The notes under the pieces: generated by a model
The model's database searches: none
The model's input: the letters and a program-made list of their open reading frames with translations, nothing else
What the model was told of the DNA's origin: nothing
Translations under genes and position numbers: made by a program
Origin: Pipra filicauda
Taxonomy: Eukaryota > Chordata > Aves > Passeriformes > Pipridae
Length of the DNA: 64,000 bases
Direction: 5' to 3'
Assembly: GCF_003945595.2 (NCBI RefSeq)
Contig: NW_024104360.1
Span: 310,001 to 374,000 of the forward strand
In this document: in pieces, positions 13,847-25,176 of the stretch
Layout of the letters: every line of letters begins with the position of its first letter
Numbering within the stretch: the first letter of the stretch is position 1

Positions 13847-14407
13847 TGCCACGGTCCGGGGGAAATAGGGAAATGGGACCACGGCACTGCAATGAGGGTC
13901 AGGACACAGCTGAGGGTTTGGGAAGCAGTGCCAATTTTATTGAGGGTAACAGTGACTTAAATAGGGTAGGTTCAGGGGGTGGACTCAGGCTTAGGGAGGA
14001 GCAAGAGACAGGCAGCTCAGGGAGAGTAGTGGTTGGGAGACAGGGAAAAGGTGGGTGGCAACCTTGGGTCTCCAGGGGAAGGGGCCAATGGAAGCTCCCT
14101 CTGCACTGCAGCAAACCGGGGCCAGTCAGGTGCAGAGGAGTGGGAAAGCAGGGGAGGACAGGGTGACAAACAGGTTTAGGCGGGAAAATCTGAGGGGAGA
14201 AGGGGACAATATGGAGGATATAAAATTTTCAACAATAAACTGGGGTACATAAGAATTCACAACAATATAACAACAAACTGGGGTGAAACTGGGGAAAAAC
14301 TGTCCATCCGGTAGTGTCCAGTCTAGTATGAGAATGTCCATTTAATTGCCATAGATGTCCCTCCACGCCTTGAATCTTTCCCAGTCTGATTTCTGGTCCT
14401 CGTCACA
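13847..14407 (-). mobile_element. ERVK-like LTR (LTR A), minus strand
   Basis: Read on the minus strand, this block begins TGTGACGAGG and ends CGGACCGTGGCA, the same start pattern and the same 12-base end as the LTR at 25177-25652. The two align through their 5' parts, the GC-richer middle and the TATA/poly-A region, so they belong to one family. LTRs carry the promoter and poly-A signal of an endogenous retrovirus. I see no primer-binding site beyond the U5 end, no clear polypurine tract upstream of U3 and no gag, pol or env frame next to it, so it is most likely solo or heavily deleted. The six bases flanking each end (left gcaaaa, right aaatat) do not match. A 5-base match (caaaa at 13842-13846 and 14406-14410) would require the LTR to start two bases later. 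Confidence 0.75.
13936..13965 (-). promoter_or_regulatory. LTR A core promoter and poly-A signal
   Basis: On the minus strand a TATA-like element (CCTATTTAAG, 13956-13965) is followed within 30 bases by a canonical AATAAA hexamer (13936-13941). This compact arrangement marks the U3/R region of the LTR. The AATAAA is intact here, whereas the related LTR at 25177 has AATGAA at the same place. Confidence 0.55.
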
Positions 14408-15409
14408 AAATATCCACAGGTTCTTCTCGATAGATGTAAGACCTTAGACTTCTCCTTTCCCAGGGGAACCCTAGCCACTGTCTCCTCCCAAAGTCAAACA
14501 GAGACCTACTATCTCATCAGCTACTTGGGCTCTGGCAAACACTATGAGCCAACCAACACTCTTTCAGGCTAGCAGAGAGAACTGTTACACAAAAAACCAG
14601 CATGAACCTGAATATCGTTGAGAAAACAAATAGTGTATTCATGCAAGTAAGAGTGTACAGAGTCAGATCTGTACAGCATGTATAAAAAGCAAGACTCGTG
14701 GGAGAATAAAAGCCCTCTTGGCACAATGTGTGAGATGGTATATTCTAGTCATCTTAATTAAGAGGTTTTCGAACAATAAACAGCGGTGTCAAAAAGACCA
14801 TATCTGATAGTGACGGAGAACTTCATCTTTCTTTAGGAAAATTTTACAGCAGTATAATCAAGTTTTGAAATGCACTATTTTGGGGGGTTTTTTTCTTTTC
14901 TTTTTTTTCCCCTGGGAGCCAGAGAAATCAACTTCTTCCCAGCTAATTAGGAGGAACTGACTGAGGATCCAAAGATAAGTTGTAATTTGTGAGAAAATTA
15001 CTGTGAAGAAAAACAATCACTACTCTAAGGAATGGGTGAAAAGGGTCTGTAGAGTAAGACTAGGAAGGAACTGGTTTGCTTGGTATGCCCAGAGGTGGGT
15101 AGGATATCTGGGGAAGATAGTCCAGCTCAAAGGGGGCAGGTGATCTGTCAGAGATTATATCGAGAAGTAAATTCCCCTAATGCAAAGGACAGGTAGAAAG
15201 CAAAGCACAGTGAGAGATAGTTATGGCTGAATGAAGAGGTCTTAAAAAGTTTGAAACTTAGAGTATTAAAAAGTTGTGCAGTTGACTAAGAATGAACATA
15301 AATGGATAACGTATTGTAAGAATAAAAAGAAAACACACCAGAAAAATAAACAAAATAAGTTATTCTTAGTGAAGAAAAGAAAAATCTGTATAAATACTTT
15401 TTAAACAAG
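14408..15409. other. Unassigned sequence beside LTR A
   Basis: If LTR A were a 3' LTR, retroviral internal sequence would lie here, read on the minus strand. I see no long open frame, zinc knuckle, protease, polymerase or envelope motif that would support this. The rest is AT-rich DNA with a pyrimidine-rich run near 14880-14912. No gene seen. Confidence 0.5.
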
Positions 15410-15560
15410 AGGGGAAAAAAACCAAACACAAACCCCAAAACAATGACCAAAATAAAACAAAACAAAACAAAACAAAACAAAAAACCCAAACAAACAAAAA
15501 ACACAAACAAACAAAAAACCCAACAACAACAACAACCAAAAAACCCACAAAAACCACAAG
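15410..15560. repeat. A/C-rich low-complexity tract
   Basis: Dominated by AAAAC units (five near-perfect copies around 15455-15480), then AAAC and CAA units on the plus strand. The minus-strand reading yields overlapping Phe/Leu/Val/Cys-rich frames (15286-15646) that are artefacts of the low-complexity composition. Confidence 0.88.
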
Positions 15561-15984
15561 GAAAACAGAAGTTCATCGCCAGATGGGAAAGAAAATCCTG
15601 GCAAAAAACTAGTGACACACAGTAGGCTAGAGTGGTGTAGACTCATTACAAAAGTGACACATGGCCAAAAGTCAGAATGAGGTTCTAAAGAGCGAAGGAA
15701 CAGAGAAAAAGAATTAAGGAATATTTAAGGAATAAACAGTTCATCAGTTCATCTGAATTTCACTCTGTGGTACTTATAGGAGTAGTTGGGTAGTCACCCC
15801 GTCATTTGTTGGTATCTTTGGTAGCACATGAGGGATGGGTGGTAGTGAGAACTGAGGAGAGACTAGCATCTGATCATCTCTAAAAAGGGAAAAGGATCTC
15901 ACAGAGAAGTTCAGGTGGCTCAGCCTCACTCAGGCTGTTGGAATGAGACTTTAACACATCGTTGTTACATAAGCTATAATAATA
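15561..15984. other. Non-coding stretch, no gene seen
   Basis: AT-rich DNA between the A/C tract and the old CR1 piece. It may include more eroded CR1 sequence, but I cannot support this. A short ATA/ATT repeat lies near 15976-15988. Confidence 0.5.
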
Positions 15985-16165
15985 ATAATGTGGCAAGAAC
16001 CAGCCAGCATGGAGTTTTCAAAATAAATCAAATCAAACCATTCTAATTTGTTGTTGTGGGAGGAAGGCGAAGGAGGTGCAGATAGTCTATATAATTTGCA
16101 TTGCAGATAACTTATGAATTTTTAAGAGTTTGACATTGTCTCCCTTTATATTCCTATAAAACCAC
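15985..16165 (+). mobile_element. Ancient CR1 fragment, RT region, plus strand
   Basis: Although heavily eroded, the order of words matches the reverse transcriptase region of old sauropsid CR1/L3-type elements: an 'accagccagcatggattt'-like block, then 'aataaatca..tcaaacca.tctaattt', and later 'agtttgacattgtctccc', which corresponds to the AFDTVSH motif around RT motif A. There are stops and indels in all frames. The divergence is much greater than in the other CR1 copies here, so this is an older insertion. Confidence 0.65.
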
Positions 16166-16473
16166 AGGGTGAAAATGTTCTAGGTAAAATCATTGTATTT
16201 GCTCAAGAGATGGGTGAAAAACACTTGTAGAGTATTTTACTGGCAGGTATTTTGCTTATTTCTCTGTGTGGCATTTCAATTAATAAATGCTGGAATCAAG
16301 CACAAAGTGATGAAATTTTAGGATGACCTCCCAGTGTAACAAAATTTAAGTGTGCACAACACCTTACCTTGCAAATCTGATATGAGCCAATAAAGTGGCA
16401 CTGGTGCACAAAGGGTGAGTGTATGTTGGTGTGGTATTAACAGCTGTGTTGCACGTGATAAAAGGGGTAAATA
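16166..16473. other. Unassigned sequence between two old CR1 pieces
   Basis: It lies between two plus-strand CR1-like pieces in the correct element order, so it may be decayed CR1 or later inserted sequence. I recognise no feature in it. Confidence 0.4.
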
Positions 16474-16605
16474 TTCTCCTTGACTCAATGTTTATGAGAC
16501 CCCAACTGCACCAGTGGGAAACCTCAGAGCAGAAAAGGAAAGCGAGGTATGTTTTTTGAGGGAAGGCTAAGAGACCTGGGCCTGTTCATCAAGGAAAGGG
16601 AAAAG
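16474..16605 (+). mobile_element. Ancient CR1 fragment, ORF2 C-terminal region
   Basis: The block 'ctccttgactcaatg' followed by 'atgagaccccaactgca' matches the segment of CR1 ORF2 encoding 'LxSxLVRPxLxYC', and 'agggaaggctaagagacctg' followed by 'gcctgttcatcaaggaaag' matches the downstream 'YEERLRELGLFSLEKRR' region. Between them part of the consensus is missing. Together with 15985-16165 it is probably one old plus-strand insertion. Confidence 0.55.
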
Positions 16606-17850
16606 TGAAATAGATGCAGAGCTGAATCAACCCTCCTTGCTTTGCCTAATTTGAACTGTATTTATCCTTTTCTTTCTTAAAGATTGAATTGATAAGGATA
16701 CCACTGTTTTCCCAAGATATTTATTCCAGCTCTCCATTTTTTTAAATCATTGTATTTTCCTTAGTCCTCTTATCTTTAGGTTAAACTCCATTTTTCTCAC
16801 TTCTCCTACAGGCTTTTTTCAGATCCCTGATCGTTCCTCTAGCTCTTCTTTGAGTTCTGTGCAACTTCCCTAAGCACACTGCCCAGCTCTGATTACCCTC
16901 TTAATATTGCTCTTTTAAGGAGCTGACAATTCTCTTTAAAACTTTTTGTGTGCATTGACCTCCCATAAGCCCTAATTTGTCAATTCTCTGACTGAATTGA
17001 AGTCTGCTGTCTTGCACTCTACTGCTTTATCTCTTTTTATTGTTCTTTCTTTATAGTCTTAGGGTTGCAAAACCTGTAATTTCACTGAGTCTCCTAATCT
17101 TTTCATTCTTCAACCATTATTCCTTTTTTATTAGAAATCACAGAACTTCCCAGTGCATTCCAAGGGTTGGATGGACAGACTTCTCTTTCCAGAAGGCTCC
17201 AAGGGAGTGAAAATTTGGCAGTTTTAATCTGATCAAGCCCTGTTTTCTGGAGAACTTCATGAGTTTCTCTCAAAGAGTTTGATCCAACTGAATTTCAGTT
17301 TGATGTCACGTACAAAATTCCCCCTGTGAAAGCTACAATATTCTCATCCTTTCTTAATTACTCAGATATTTTCAGCAGTTATGACCCACTAGATTCCTAT
17401 TCTATACTTTGAAATACATAAAAACATAATCAGAACATAAGAAATGTGGCTTAACAACTGGGTAAAGATTTGGAAATCTGACACAAACTTTAGCTTGGAT
17501 GAGTGAATAAGGTGAAAGCCTCCATTTTTTCCTTAGTTTCTACACTGTCAATCAGAGCACCACTTTCCTTTATTTACCTCTGAATTTTTCATATCTACAT
17601 GTATGTACACTGTTACATATATACTTTTCATATCAACACATGTTATTTGGAAACCCTTCTCCAAGTTTTAGCAATTAGAGCTGTCCTTGCTTTCTTTCTG
17701 CTTTTCATCCATATGACATTTTAATGAAAAGGTTAACAGGTAATCCAGGGCTTGAAGAAGCAGAAATATCTACTATCCTCTAGTATAAGGAGGACAATAA
17801 TAAATTATTCTATGTATTCAGAGGAGGGGAACCATAAATATTTTCTATAT
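16606..17850. other. Non-coding stretch, no gene seen
   Basis: AT- and pyrimidine-rich on the plus strand (many TTCTTT-like runs at 16660-17130). No recognisable gene or repeat. Confidence 0.55.
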
Positions 17851-18178
17851 AGAATCACAGAATGATACAATGATTTAGGTTGGAATAGACCTTAAAAATC
17901 ATTATGTTCCATGAGTTGGGATACCTTCCACTAGACCTGGTTGCTCACAGCCCCATCCAACCTGGCCTTGAACACTTCCAGGGATGGGGCATCCACAATT
18001 TCTTTGGGCAACCTGTTCCAGTGCCTCATCACCTTCACAGTAAAGAATTTTTTTCCCAATATCTAATCTAGACAGACACTCTTTCAGTTCAAAGCCATTC
18101 CCCCTTTTCCTATCACTACATGCCCTTGTGAAAAGTCCCTCTCCAGCCTTCTTGTAATCCTTCTATCTGGATCGCTTT
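17851..18178 (-). mobile_element. CR1 LINE fragment, 3' end, minus strand
   Basis: On the plus strand it opens with 'agaatcacagaatgatac', the reverse complement of the CR1 terminal repeat, then 'ttaggttggaatagacctt', 'ccactagacctgg', 'ggccttgaacacttccagg', 'gggcaacctgttccagtg' and 'ctccagccttcttgtaat'. This is the CR1 3' untranslated region read backwards, truncated at its 5' end near 18178. Confidence 0.94.
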
Positions 18179-20139
18179 TTTATCAAGAGAAACAATACAC
18201 ATTAGAAAAATTTTCTGACTCTAAGATACAACAAACATAGGGATGGAATTTGTGGAATATGCTTCACTAAGAGGTTTAAAAAACCGGGTTAGACCAATGT
18301 CTGTTGGCAGTCATCTAGATCTATTTGAAAGATTAATATTGTTGTGACATATGAACACAGAGCTACAATACAGCCTTGGAGCCCATTTCAAAGTGCTGCA
18401 AATATAGACATAATTAATGGTTTCATGTCATGCCATATCAAAAAATAAGTAGCCTGCCTAAAACCAGAAAACATTGCCTCTCCAACATAAAAAATATTGA
18501 AAGAAAAAAAACTCTTTAACATTCAGAAGAGATTTCACTGTTGCGATAAAGAGATTTCACAAAGAGTAATAAAGAAAATGCGAAATGTCAACACAGCAAA
18601 TAAAATGTTCCTTAGATTATTCACAAGATCCTGATTGAGTTTGAGCTCATTATATAAACAGTACCTTCAGCAGAAGGCAGAAGTCTGCACAGAAAAGCCA
18701 AGTAAAAGAACATTTTACTGTTATTAATAACTCTAGAGGGCAAGATCAGCATTGTACTCGAATAAAATGTTCAAACCTCTCAAAGTTTATAGTTAAAGAA
18801 AAATGGCTGAAAAAACATTTCTTTGGCTTATTCAGAATTTCAGTTTCAATGTATTGGGAAGTTATAAGACCTAGCTGTTGTAGATACATGGCAAGGTTAG
18901 AAATAAAGCTTATCCTCTCTTGTGTTTTCCCATTGACACATCTGACAAGTATATATCAGTGTATTATGGCTGGTTTAGAAAATGACGCCCAGGTTACATG
19001 ATGTCCTATTTTTCCTCACCATTTTTATTGTCAGAATAGGGAGATACCAAAATATTTGGAACTAGATGCAAAGTCTGCATGTATTGTAAAAAACAGTACT
19101 TTTTTTTCCTCACAGCTTCTGGACTTAGTGCATTTGATTCATTAAAGAAATAGGACCCTGTCAGCTGATTAAATTTGACTGAAAACAGGTCTGTTTTCCT
19201 TAGTCATTTTTACTCAAGCCCTTTGATGTCAACCTTTACCATCAGATGGATTTTCAGACTGAAAATCACAAGTCCTGAGTATAAAATCTAAATAGCAACC
19301 AGAAAAAATATGCTGTGAATCCTTTCTCTTTAGTAACACTTAACAATATTTGTTTTATTTGCTTATCTACAAAACTAGACTGTTTTGCTAACAGCCCTTT
19401 GGGATTTGGGATGGAAATCATCATGAGCTGAATTCTTGTTGCTGGGCAGGAATTATGGTTTCAGCTAGAGGCTGCTCTCCCAGCTTTCCTGAAGCTATGA
19501 AAATTTGTCTCTGAAAGATGGTCCTTCATGACTCACATCTTTAGCCCTTTTGTTGTCTGCATTTTTTGCTAGTTTGCCTTTCTCTCTAATGTAATACAGC
19601 AATGTATAAGCACGTATAATACAGGCATACATGTACACGGGCATGTGGTATATATATATATATGTCAGATGTACTAATGTGCAACAGTATTCTATTTGCA
19701 CAAGTTGGTTATAGAATATCAGCATTGACTTCAGCAACATTAATATTATTTTGCTACAATGTTGCAAAGGACAGAATCGAACTTTTACTTCCATAAGACT
19801 GAATTCCATCATCAGAAAGCCACTTTTAATAGGACCCTTAGGGATAGATGATGTTAAATGCACTGGTTAGAAATGCATGAAAAGAAATTATTTTACTATC
19901 ACTTAGCTAGGGATCCTTTGGGAGAATGAATGAGAAAAATTCAATATTTTTTCTAAGAGTTGCAAAGTAGTTTAAAGTCTGCTCACAAATAACAGCCAAA
20001 ATATCAGGCTTCTCAACGTAAATCTATTTTTCTATCCAGCCTTTTGCTTTTCAGAGCCAACATTTAAATCATCTTTTTGATTACATGGAATAATGTGTGC
20101 ACTAAATAGAATGTTAATGTTGTTTTCTGTGCTTGCTAG
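18179..20139. other. Non-coding stretch with a short TA repeat
   Basis: Mostly unique AT-rich DNA. A short dinucleotide repeat, about seven TA units, lies at 19649-19663. A 122-codon minus-strand frame at 19495-19863 spans that repeat and reads Tyr/Ile-rich there; I regard it as spurious. Confidence 0.55.
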
Positions 20140-20293
20140 GAAGAAATGGTTCCAGACACCTGTCTCATTTTCTCCAGACACGTCATCTGGGAAATGGTAT
20201 GATTTGTGGAATTGTGCTCACAGGGTGATAAAGAAGCCTTTGGTTAAAAGGCATTTTAAGTCAGACTTGGCAAAGTGGTTGTTGTCACATCAG
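20140..20293 (+). CDS. Candidate internal exon, unrecognised protein
   Basis: This 154-base segment is preceded by a good splice acceptor (T-rich run, then TGCTTGCTAG) and followed by a near-consensus donor (CAG/GTAAGG). Only one forward frame stays open: 51 codons that begin KKWFQTPVSFSPDTS and end AKWLLSHQ, containing four Trp and one Cys. The segment would enter with two bases of a codon in the previous exon and leave at a codon boundary. I do not recognise the peptide and see no neighbouring exon that must join it. Chance co-occurrence of such sites in 64 kb is quite possible. Confidence 0.2.
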
Positions 20294-22699
20294 GTAAGGT
20301 TGTTTCAGCTTGTTCAGGGGGATTTTGTTTGTTAGCTCATTTTGGGGGACTTTTTTTAAAGAAACAAGCAAGAATGTCATGGCTTTTATTTCTGAGAAGG
20401 TGAACATAAACAGCAAAAGACAAAATGAGACCGCTCTGGCTTCCCTACATGACAGAGAGCTGTAACTCAGACCCTGGAAACTACTACAGACTCTTACTAT
20501 GCATGGCAGAAGTCTTGGAAATTCAAATATGTAAGTTTCCTCCAACCAAGAACACCAGTTAATACCCATATACACGTGTACCTCACTGAGGATGTATTTA
20601 CCTTCTAATCCCTTAGCACAGACATTGACCTGCTGGAGAACCATGTTCAAACTTGTATTACGGCTTGTGACAGCAATACTACTTGAGGAGGTGCTCTCTA
20701 TAACTACACGTCATGTTTCTCTGGTGAGAATATGGGAATGATAAAGCATGAAGACCCCTGATGATGGTGAAGGCTCTCCAAAGCAATGGTGACATTCCAT
20801 TTCAAGCACAGCTGGTGGCTTTGTGTATATGAAGAAGGTCTGAGAAGGTTTCTGGTGAGAATACTTGCCTCTTAATGCAGCTGTAAGAACAGTTCAAGTA
20901 TCATTCCGAATAAAAATCAACAAATAACGTGACAAAGAAAAGTCTTGGGATGAACACGATATTTCTTTCCTGTTTACTGAATAACCCTGAGTAGATTGTG
21001 ATCTTGAATGCATCTGTTGCCTGAAATATGAGGTATTTATGCAGAAACTGAAAATATTTGCATTTATAAATTCAGGCTGTGATTTACACTAATGAAACAA
21101 CTAGCTAACTTAGAGTTCTCTTAGGATCATGAGTAGAAGAAATAAAATAAAACAGAGACTACAAATATTTTTCAGCTAATACATAGTGGCATTTGCACTA
21201 AGCAGAGGAAAAATATTTATTTCAAAATACACCTGACTTTAACTGTTCTGCCTCTCCTCCCTTTTCTCTCTGAATAGAAGACAGCTGTGTAGATAGTGAA
21301 TGGAATTTTTTTTCTGGTTTTCTCCACTGCTGATATTTTATTTATGACATTTCATTTTTTATATTGCATCTTGCTTGAATTGAATAGTGTTACAGCCAGC
21401 TGTACACGGTAAACTATTTGGAAATAAAGATTTCAACCTATTTCAAGTCAGTCTATATGACGAAAAACTGGATATCAACTGAAAGCACTTTTTGCCTCTT
21501 TGCTAATACGGCACATATCACGGTCACAGATAATTTGAAGGGATCTGATGCAGTGTAATAGAAGATGAACATTTCAAGTGGGATCAAGAACATTTTCACA
21601 AACTGGGTGCAAGTATGTGTAGAATGTGGTTCTTACAGCAAGCACTAGCAATTAACATAAGTCCTCAAAGTGTCACAGCACATATTAGTCACATTAGGCA
21701 GTATTAGTTTGGATAAAACTAAGTTTATTGGATCTGATGAACAGCAAAAAGACATTAAATTGCCTTTTGAAGGTTTTTCCAAACTAAAACATGCTACAGA
21801 CATAAAGAACAAAAAGAAATTTCTGAATGATTAATGAAATAAACGGAAATTAGTGAACACAACAGTCTCAAAGCAAGAGAGAGAATGTTAGAAAGGAATT
21901 ACTGCTAAGAAATCTAAATGCAACAGTCTCTAGGAAATATGAAATGCAGAAATGGGCCATGGTGGTTAAACAGGTTCATTATTGAACTGAAAAAGATAGT
22001 TTTGCAGTTTCTTTTGAGATCAGAGACCAGACTGCTGGTCAGATGGCAGGTGTCCAAGGGCAGCCCTAGAAGAAACCTCATGCTGTCTCATAGTCTCAGG
22101 ATTATTGTGCCCAAACAGCTCGGATTTACGTAGGAAATAAAACCATGAAATGTTTCATCTTTATGTAGCACTCCTGAGGCTGCAGTTTGATTCCAGCCTG
22201 CTGTGGAGTGTAGGACTGGCCACCTAAAATATATGATTTCAGAAAAGACACAAGAAAAGGCACAGTTGCAGAAGAGGAATGGTCAGAGAGGGTTTCCAGA
22301 GCAAACCGGCCAAGATTAGTTAAACTCCACAGAATGTTTAGTGTTACGTAGTCACAGGAATAGAAGTCCTAAACCTATGCTTGGAGTCACATGCAATTGA
22401 CAGAAGTTTATTTTTCATGAAAGATACTATTTTAATCCACATTTGACGTTTAAAATTCACATGGGAATAAAGATGGAAGCACAAAATGTTCCCAGAAGCT
22501 TGCACTTCTTTACTCATACAAAAGAATAGCATATAAAAAACACATTCAAACCCACTGAAACCAGCAGATTACCTTTATCATCATCTCCTTCCCATTAAGC
22601 AATTATTTTTTTTATTTGAGTCAATGAAATTATTAAGCTGCCATTAAATGCATTATGAAAGTTTACTTTGCGTGCAGCCTAAATCAGACACCTTGATTC
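20294..22699. other. Non-coding stretch, no gene seen
   Basis: AT-rich DNA without recognisable repeats. The segment 21040-21110 contains an ATTTGCAT octamer-type word and TAATGA-like cores, hinting at regulatory sequence at most. The minus-strand frame at 20285-20650 (121 codons) has no family resemblance that I can see. Confidence 0.5.
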
Positions 22700-23480
22700 C
22701 CTCTGGGTCCAGAACCTCCTGCCCCTCAACTAACAAAGGACACAGAGTTGGGGTTTGGGTTTTGTACTTTTTTTGAGAACCTCTCTCTGTCCTGCAGGCA
22801 TTGGCCATGTCTGAGAGCCCTTGTCCAGCTGCACAGCCAGGAACAATGTAGGACACCCAGAACCCGGGAATGGCACCGGTGATCTGATGGCTGTGCAGGA
22901 AATGAGTAACTGGTGTTGTCTGTGCTCAGGATGGTGGGATTTCGTCTCATGCCCAGGGGATGGCAGCGGGGGCTGCCGGGTGCCCTCTCTGAGGTCCCAG
23001 GGCACAGCCGAGCCCCTCAGCCAAGCTTGGGGTGCCAGGGGAAACAGGTTCCTGAAAGGGTCAAAAGCGGCAGTGGGAGAGGAGGAGGAGGGAGCAGCAG
23101 CAGGTGGTCCCTGAGGGCTGCAGGAGCAGGAGGAGGGCAGGAGGGGCTGCGGGCTCGGAGAAGAGATTCCCCCCGCCCTGGCAGCCCCAGAGAGACCCCG
23201 CTGGAGCAGCGACCCCCCTGCAGCCCGGGAGATATTCTCTGCGGGAGCTGTGGCCGTGCAGAGCCCCTGAGGGGCTGCATCCCGGGAAAGGGCTCGACCT
23301 GGAGAAAGGAGACGGGGAGGAGCAGCCCCAGCCCCATCCCTGCGCCTTCGGAGGGAGAAGTCGGGAGGAGTGAGGGTGGGCCTGGGAACAAGGGGTGGAG
23401 AGGAAGCCCAAATAACATTGAAAGGAAAAAAAACTGTATTGATGTATTTGTCTGTAGATTCCCTTCTTGATTTTATTCCC
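22700..23480 (+). mobile_element. GC-rich island, possibly degenerate ERVL-type LTR
   Basis: This block is sharply GC-richer than everything around it. By eye there are about 14 CpG in the roughly 220 bases from 23140 to 23360. The order 'ctggagcag', 'ctgcagcccggga', 'catcccgggaaagg', 'cccatccctgcgcc', 'aaggggtggagagga' followed by a T-rich patch resembles, from memory, GC-rich segments of avian ERVL-type LTR elements in the plus orientation. Because of its composition it yields long open frames in several frames on both strands (up to 256 codons on the minus strand, Pro/Ser/Arg/Ala-rich), which I do not regard as genes. The alternative is a CpG-island promoter, but I see no matching first exon. 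Boundaries are approximate. Confidence 0.4.
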
Positions 23481-25170
23481 CTGCAGATGTGCAAGCCCAC
23501 TTAGAAGTGTAGCATTTTTATGAAGTAGGCTATTGATTAATACATTTCAAAGCAGAAAAAAACCCCCAAAACTCACAAATAAAATCGTCAGTCACTCTCG
23601 GGTAAGCTTTCAATGAACTAATTCTTGATTAAATGGTATCTGTTTCAATGTCTATTCTTATGTAACTGTTTAAGGGCAGAATAAACAAAAAAGAAAGGCA
23701 AATGAACAAAACCCACAATAGCCCCAGAAATTAAACCCAGAAAATGCAGAGATAAAGGAAGAACTAAGTGCAGATGATGAAATTCTATGTGTCTAATATC
23801 CACAGGTATTCATAACATTCAGTTTGTTACAGATTGGAGCCAGAGTCTGTCATTTTCACTCATTCTAACATCCATTGGGAGTCATAGGAAGGAGATTATT
23901 AAATCCTGAGCTAATATATTAAGTGATGTTACAAAAGTAGACTTCAAAGAGTTCTTCCATACTAGCAAAATGGATGGATAACCTGATTCAATATTTACTG
24001 TGTCCAATATTCATCATTAATATTGTTCTTTATAAGGTAGTAAAAAAATCAGTAACTTTTCCTTAGGATTTTTCCTCTTAAATCTAGGTGTTAAAGAATA
24101 AGAGAGAACTTTTCCCTTATAAGATGTAATAGTAACAGAAAAACTTAAAAAAAAATGTTTGTCTTAGTAGGAGAAACCTGTGTATCTTCAATAAATCAAG
24201 AATTGAGGAAATATGTTGCTTCCTTTAGTCATACTTTCTTGAAGTTTGTAACTACAAAACCTCTGTTTTCACCCTCTGCTGGTTCTGCAGTCTAGTCAGG
24301 AAGCATTTTTCCACATTACAGCACAATATAAGCACTGATGTGGCCAAGAAAAACAATGGGCAAAACGAGTGGGTAAAAGCTTCTCTTTCTTTGATTCAGT
24401 TTTTAGCATATTCCCATAAAATGGGTGCAAATGAAATAATCTGAGTTTGAAAAAGTAGTTGAGTTAGTCATTTGTGGATACAAGAAGAATTTTTTCAGAA
24501 AATTCATGAAGAAACTGTATATTTCCAATACACTATGGCAGTTCTTTTTTTATTTTAGAGACAACAATGGCTTTTCCTTTCATTGTAAAAAATCTTTGCT
24601 AAGGATGCCTAAATATTTCTAGATATAAGCTTGTTATGCTCAAATCCTATTAAAAATTGACTATTCTTAACTATTGACCATTCCACCTAAATTTCATCGC
24701 ATCATTGGCTTGGTTTTGCAACAGGTTTCATTTGCCAGGTCGTACTGCAAAATTCAGATAATGCATATCTTTTCTGAGTATGGAACACAGAACATTTCTT
24801 TTAAAGATACTATAATTTGTATCATGTTCTTCTGGGATTTTGGTAATAGAATTTTTCTTTCCAACAACTTAAAGCAGGAGAGTTTTATCTTGCAGTCAAA
24901 TAAATTAAACCTGTTTTCTTTTTCCTGAAAGTTTATTAGCATAAGACCCTCTTTGGACTAAGAATGCACTTATATAACAAAGAAATACTGGAAATACAAT
25001 AGGTTCACTTTATTTCCCCTCAAAAGGAACCTGGAATGAATGAAATTAAAAGATATCTCTAATTTTTATAAACAAGAGTGTGTTTGATTTTCTTACTTCA
25101 GTTGAGATTTTCCTTTAAAGTGAAGTACATTTCAATACATTTCTCATATGCTCTTTCCGTGTTCTTCTCT
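23481..25170. other. Non-coding stretch, no gene seen
   Basis: AT-rich DNA between the GC-rich island and the solo LTR. No recognisable gene or repeat. Confidence 0.55.
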
Positions 25171-25176
25171 ATAACC
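25171..25176. repeat. Target-site duplication, left copy
   Basis: ATAACC immediately before the TG start of the LTR. An identical hexamer follows its CA end at 25653-25658. A 6-bp duplication is typical of class II (ERVK/beta- and alpha-like) integrases. Confidence 0.82.

Noticed and set aside
14408..14760. Possible retroviral internal region upstream of LTR A on the minus strand
   Set aside because: No polypurine tract, no gag, pol or env motif and only short open stretches; left as unassigned.
15286..15646. Overlapping hydrophobic frames on the minus strand
   Set aside because: Same cause: several overlapping frames over an AAAAC repeat tract.
22730..23500. 256-codon open frame on the minus strand, the longest in the window
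   Set aside because: It lies in the GC-rich island where several frames on both strands stay open because stop codons are rare. The peptide is Pro/Ser/Arg/Ala-rich with no domain, and the island is better read as a repeat or a CpG-rich element.
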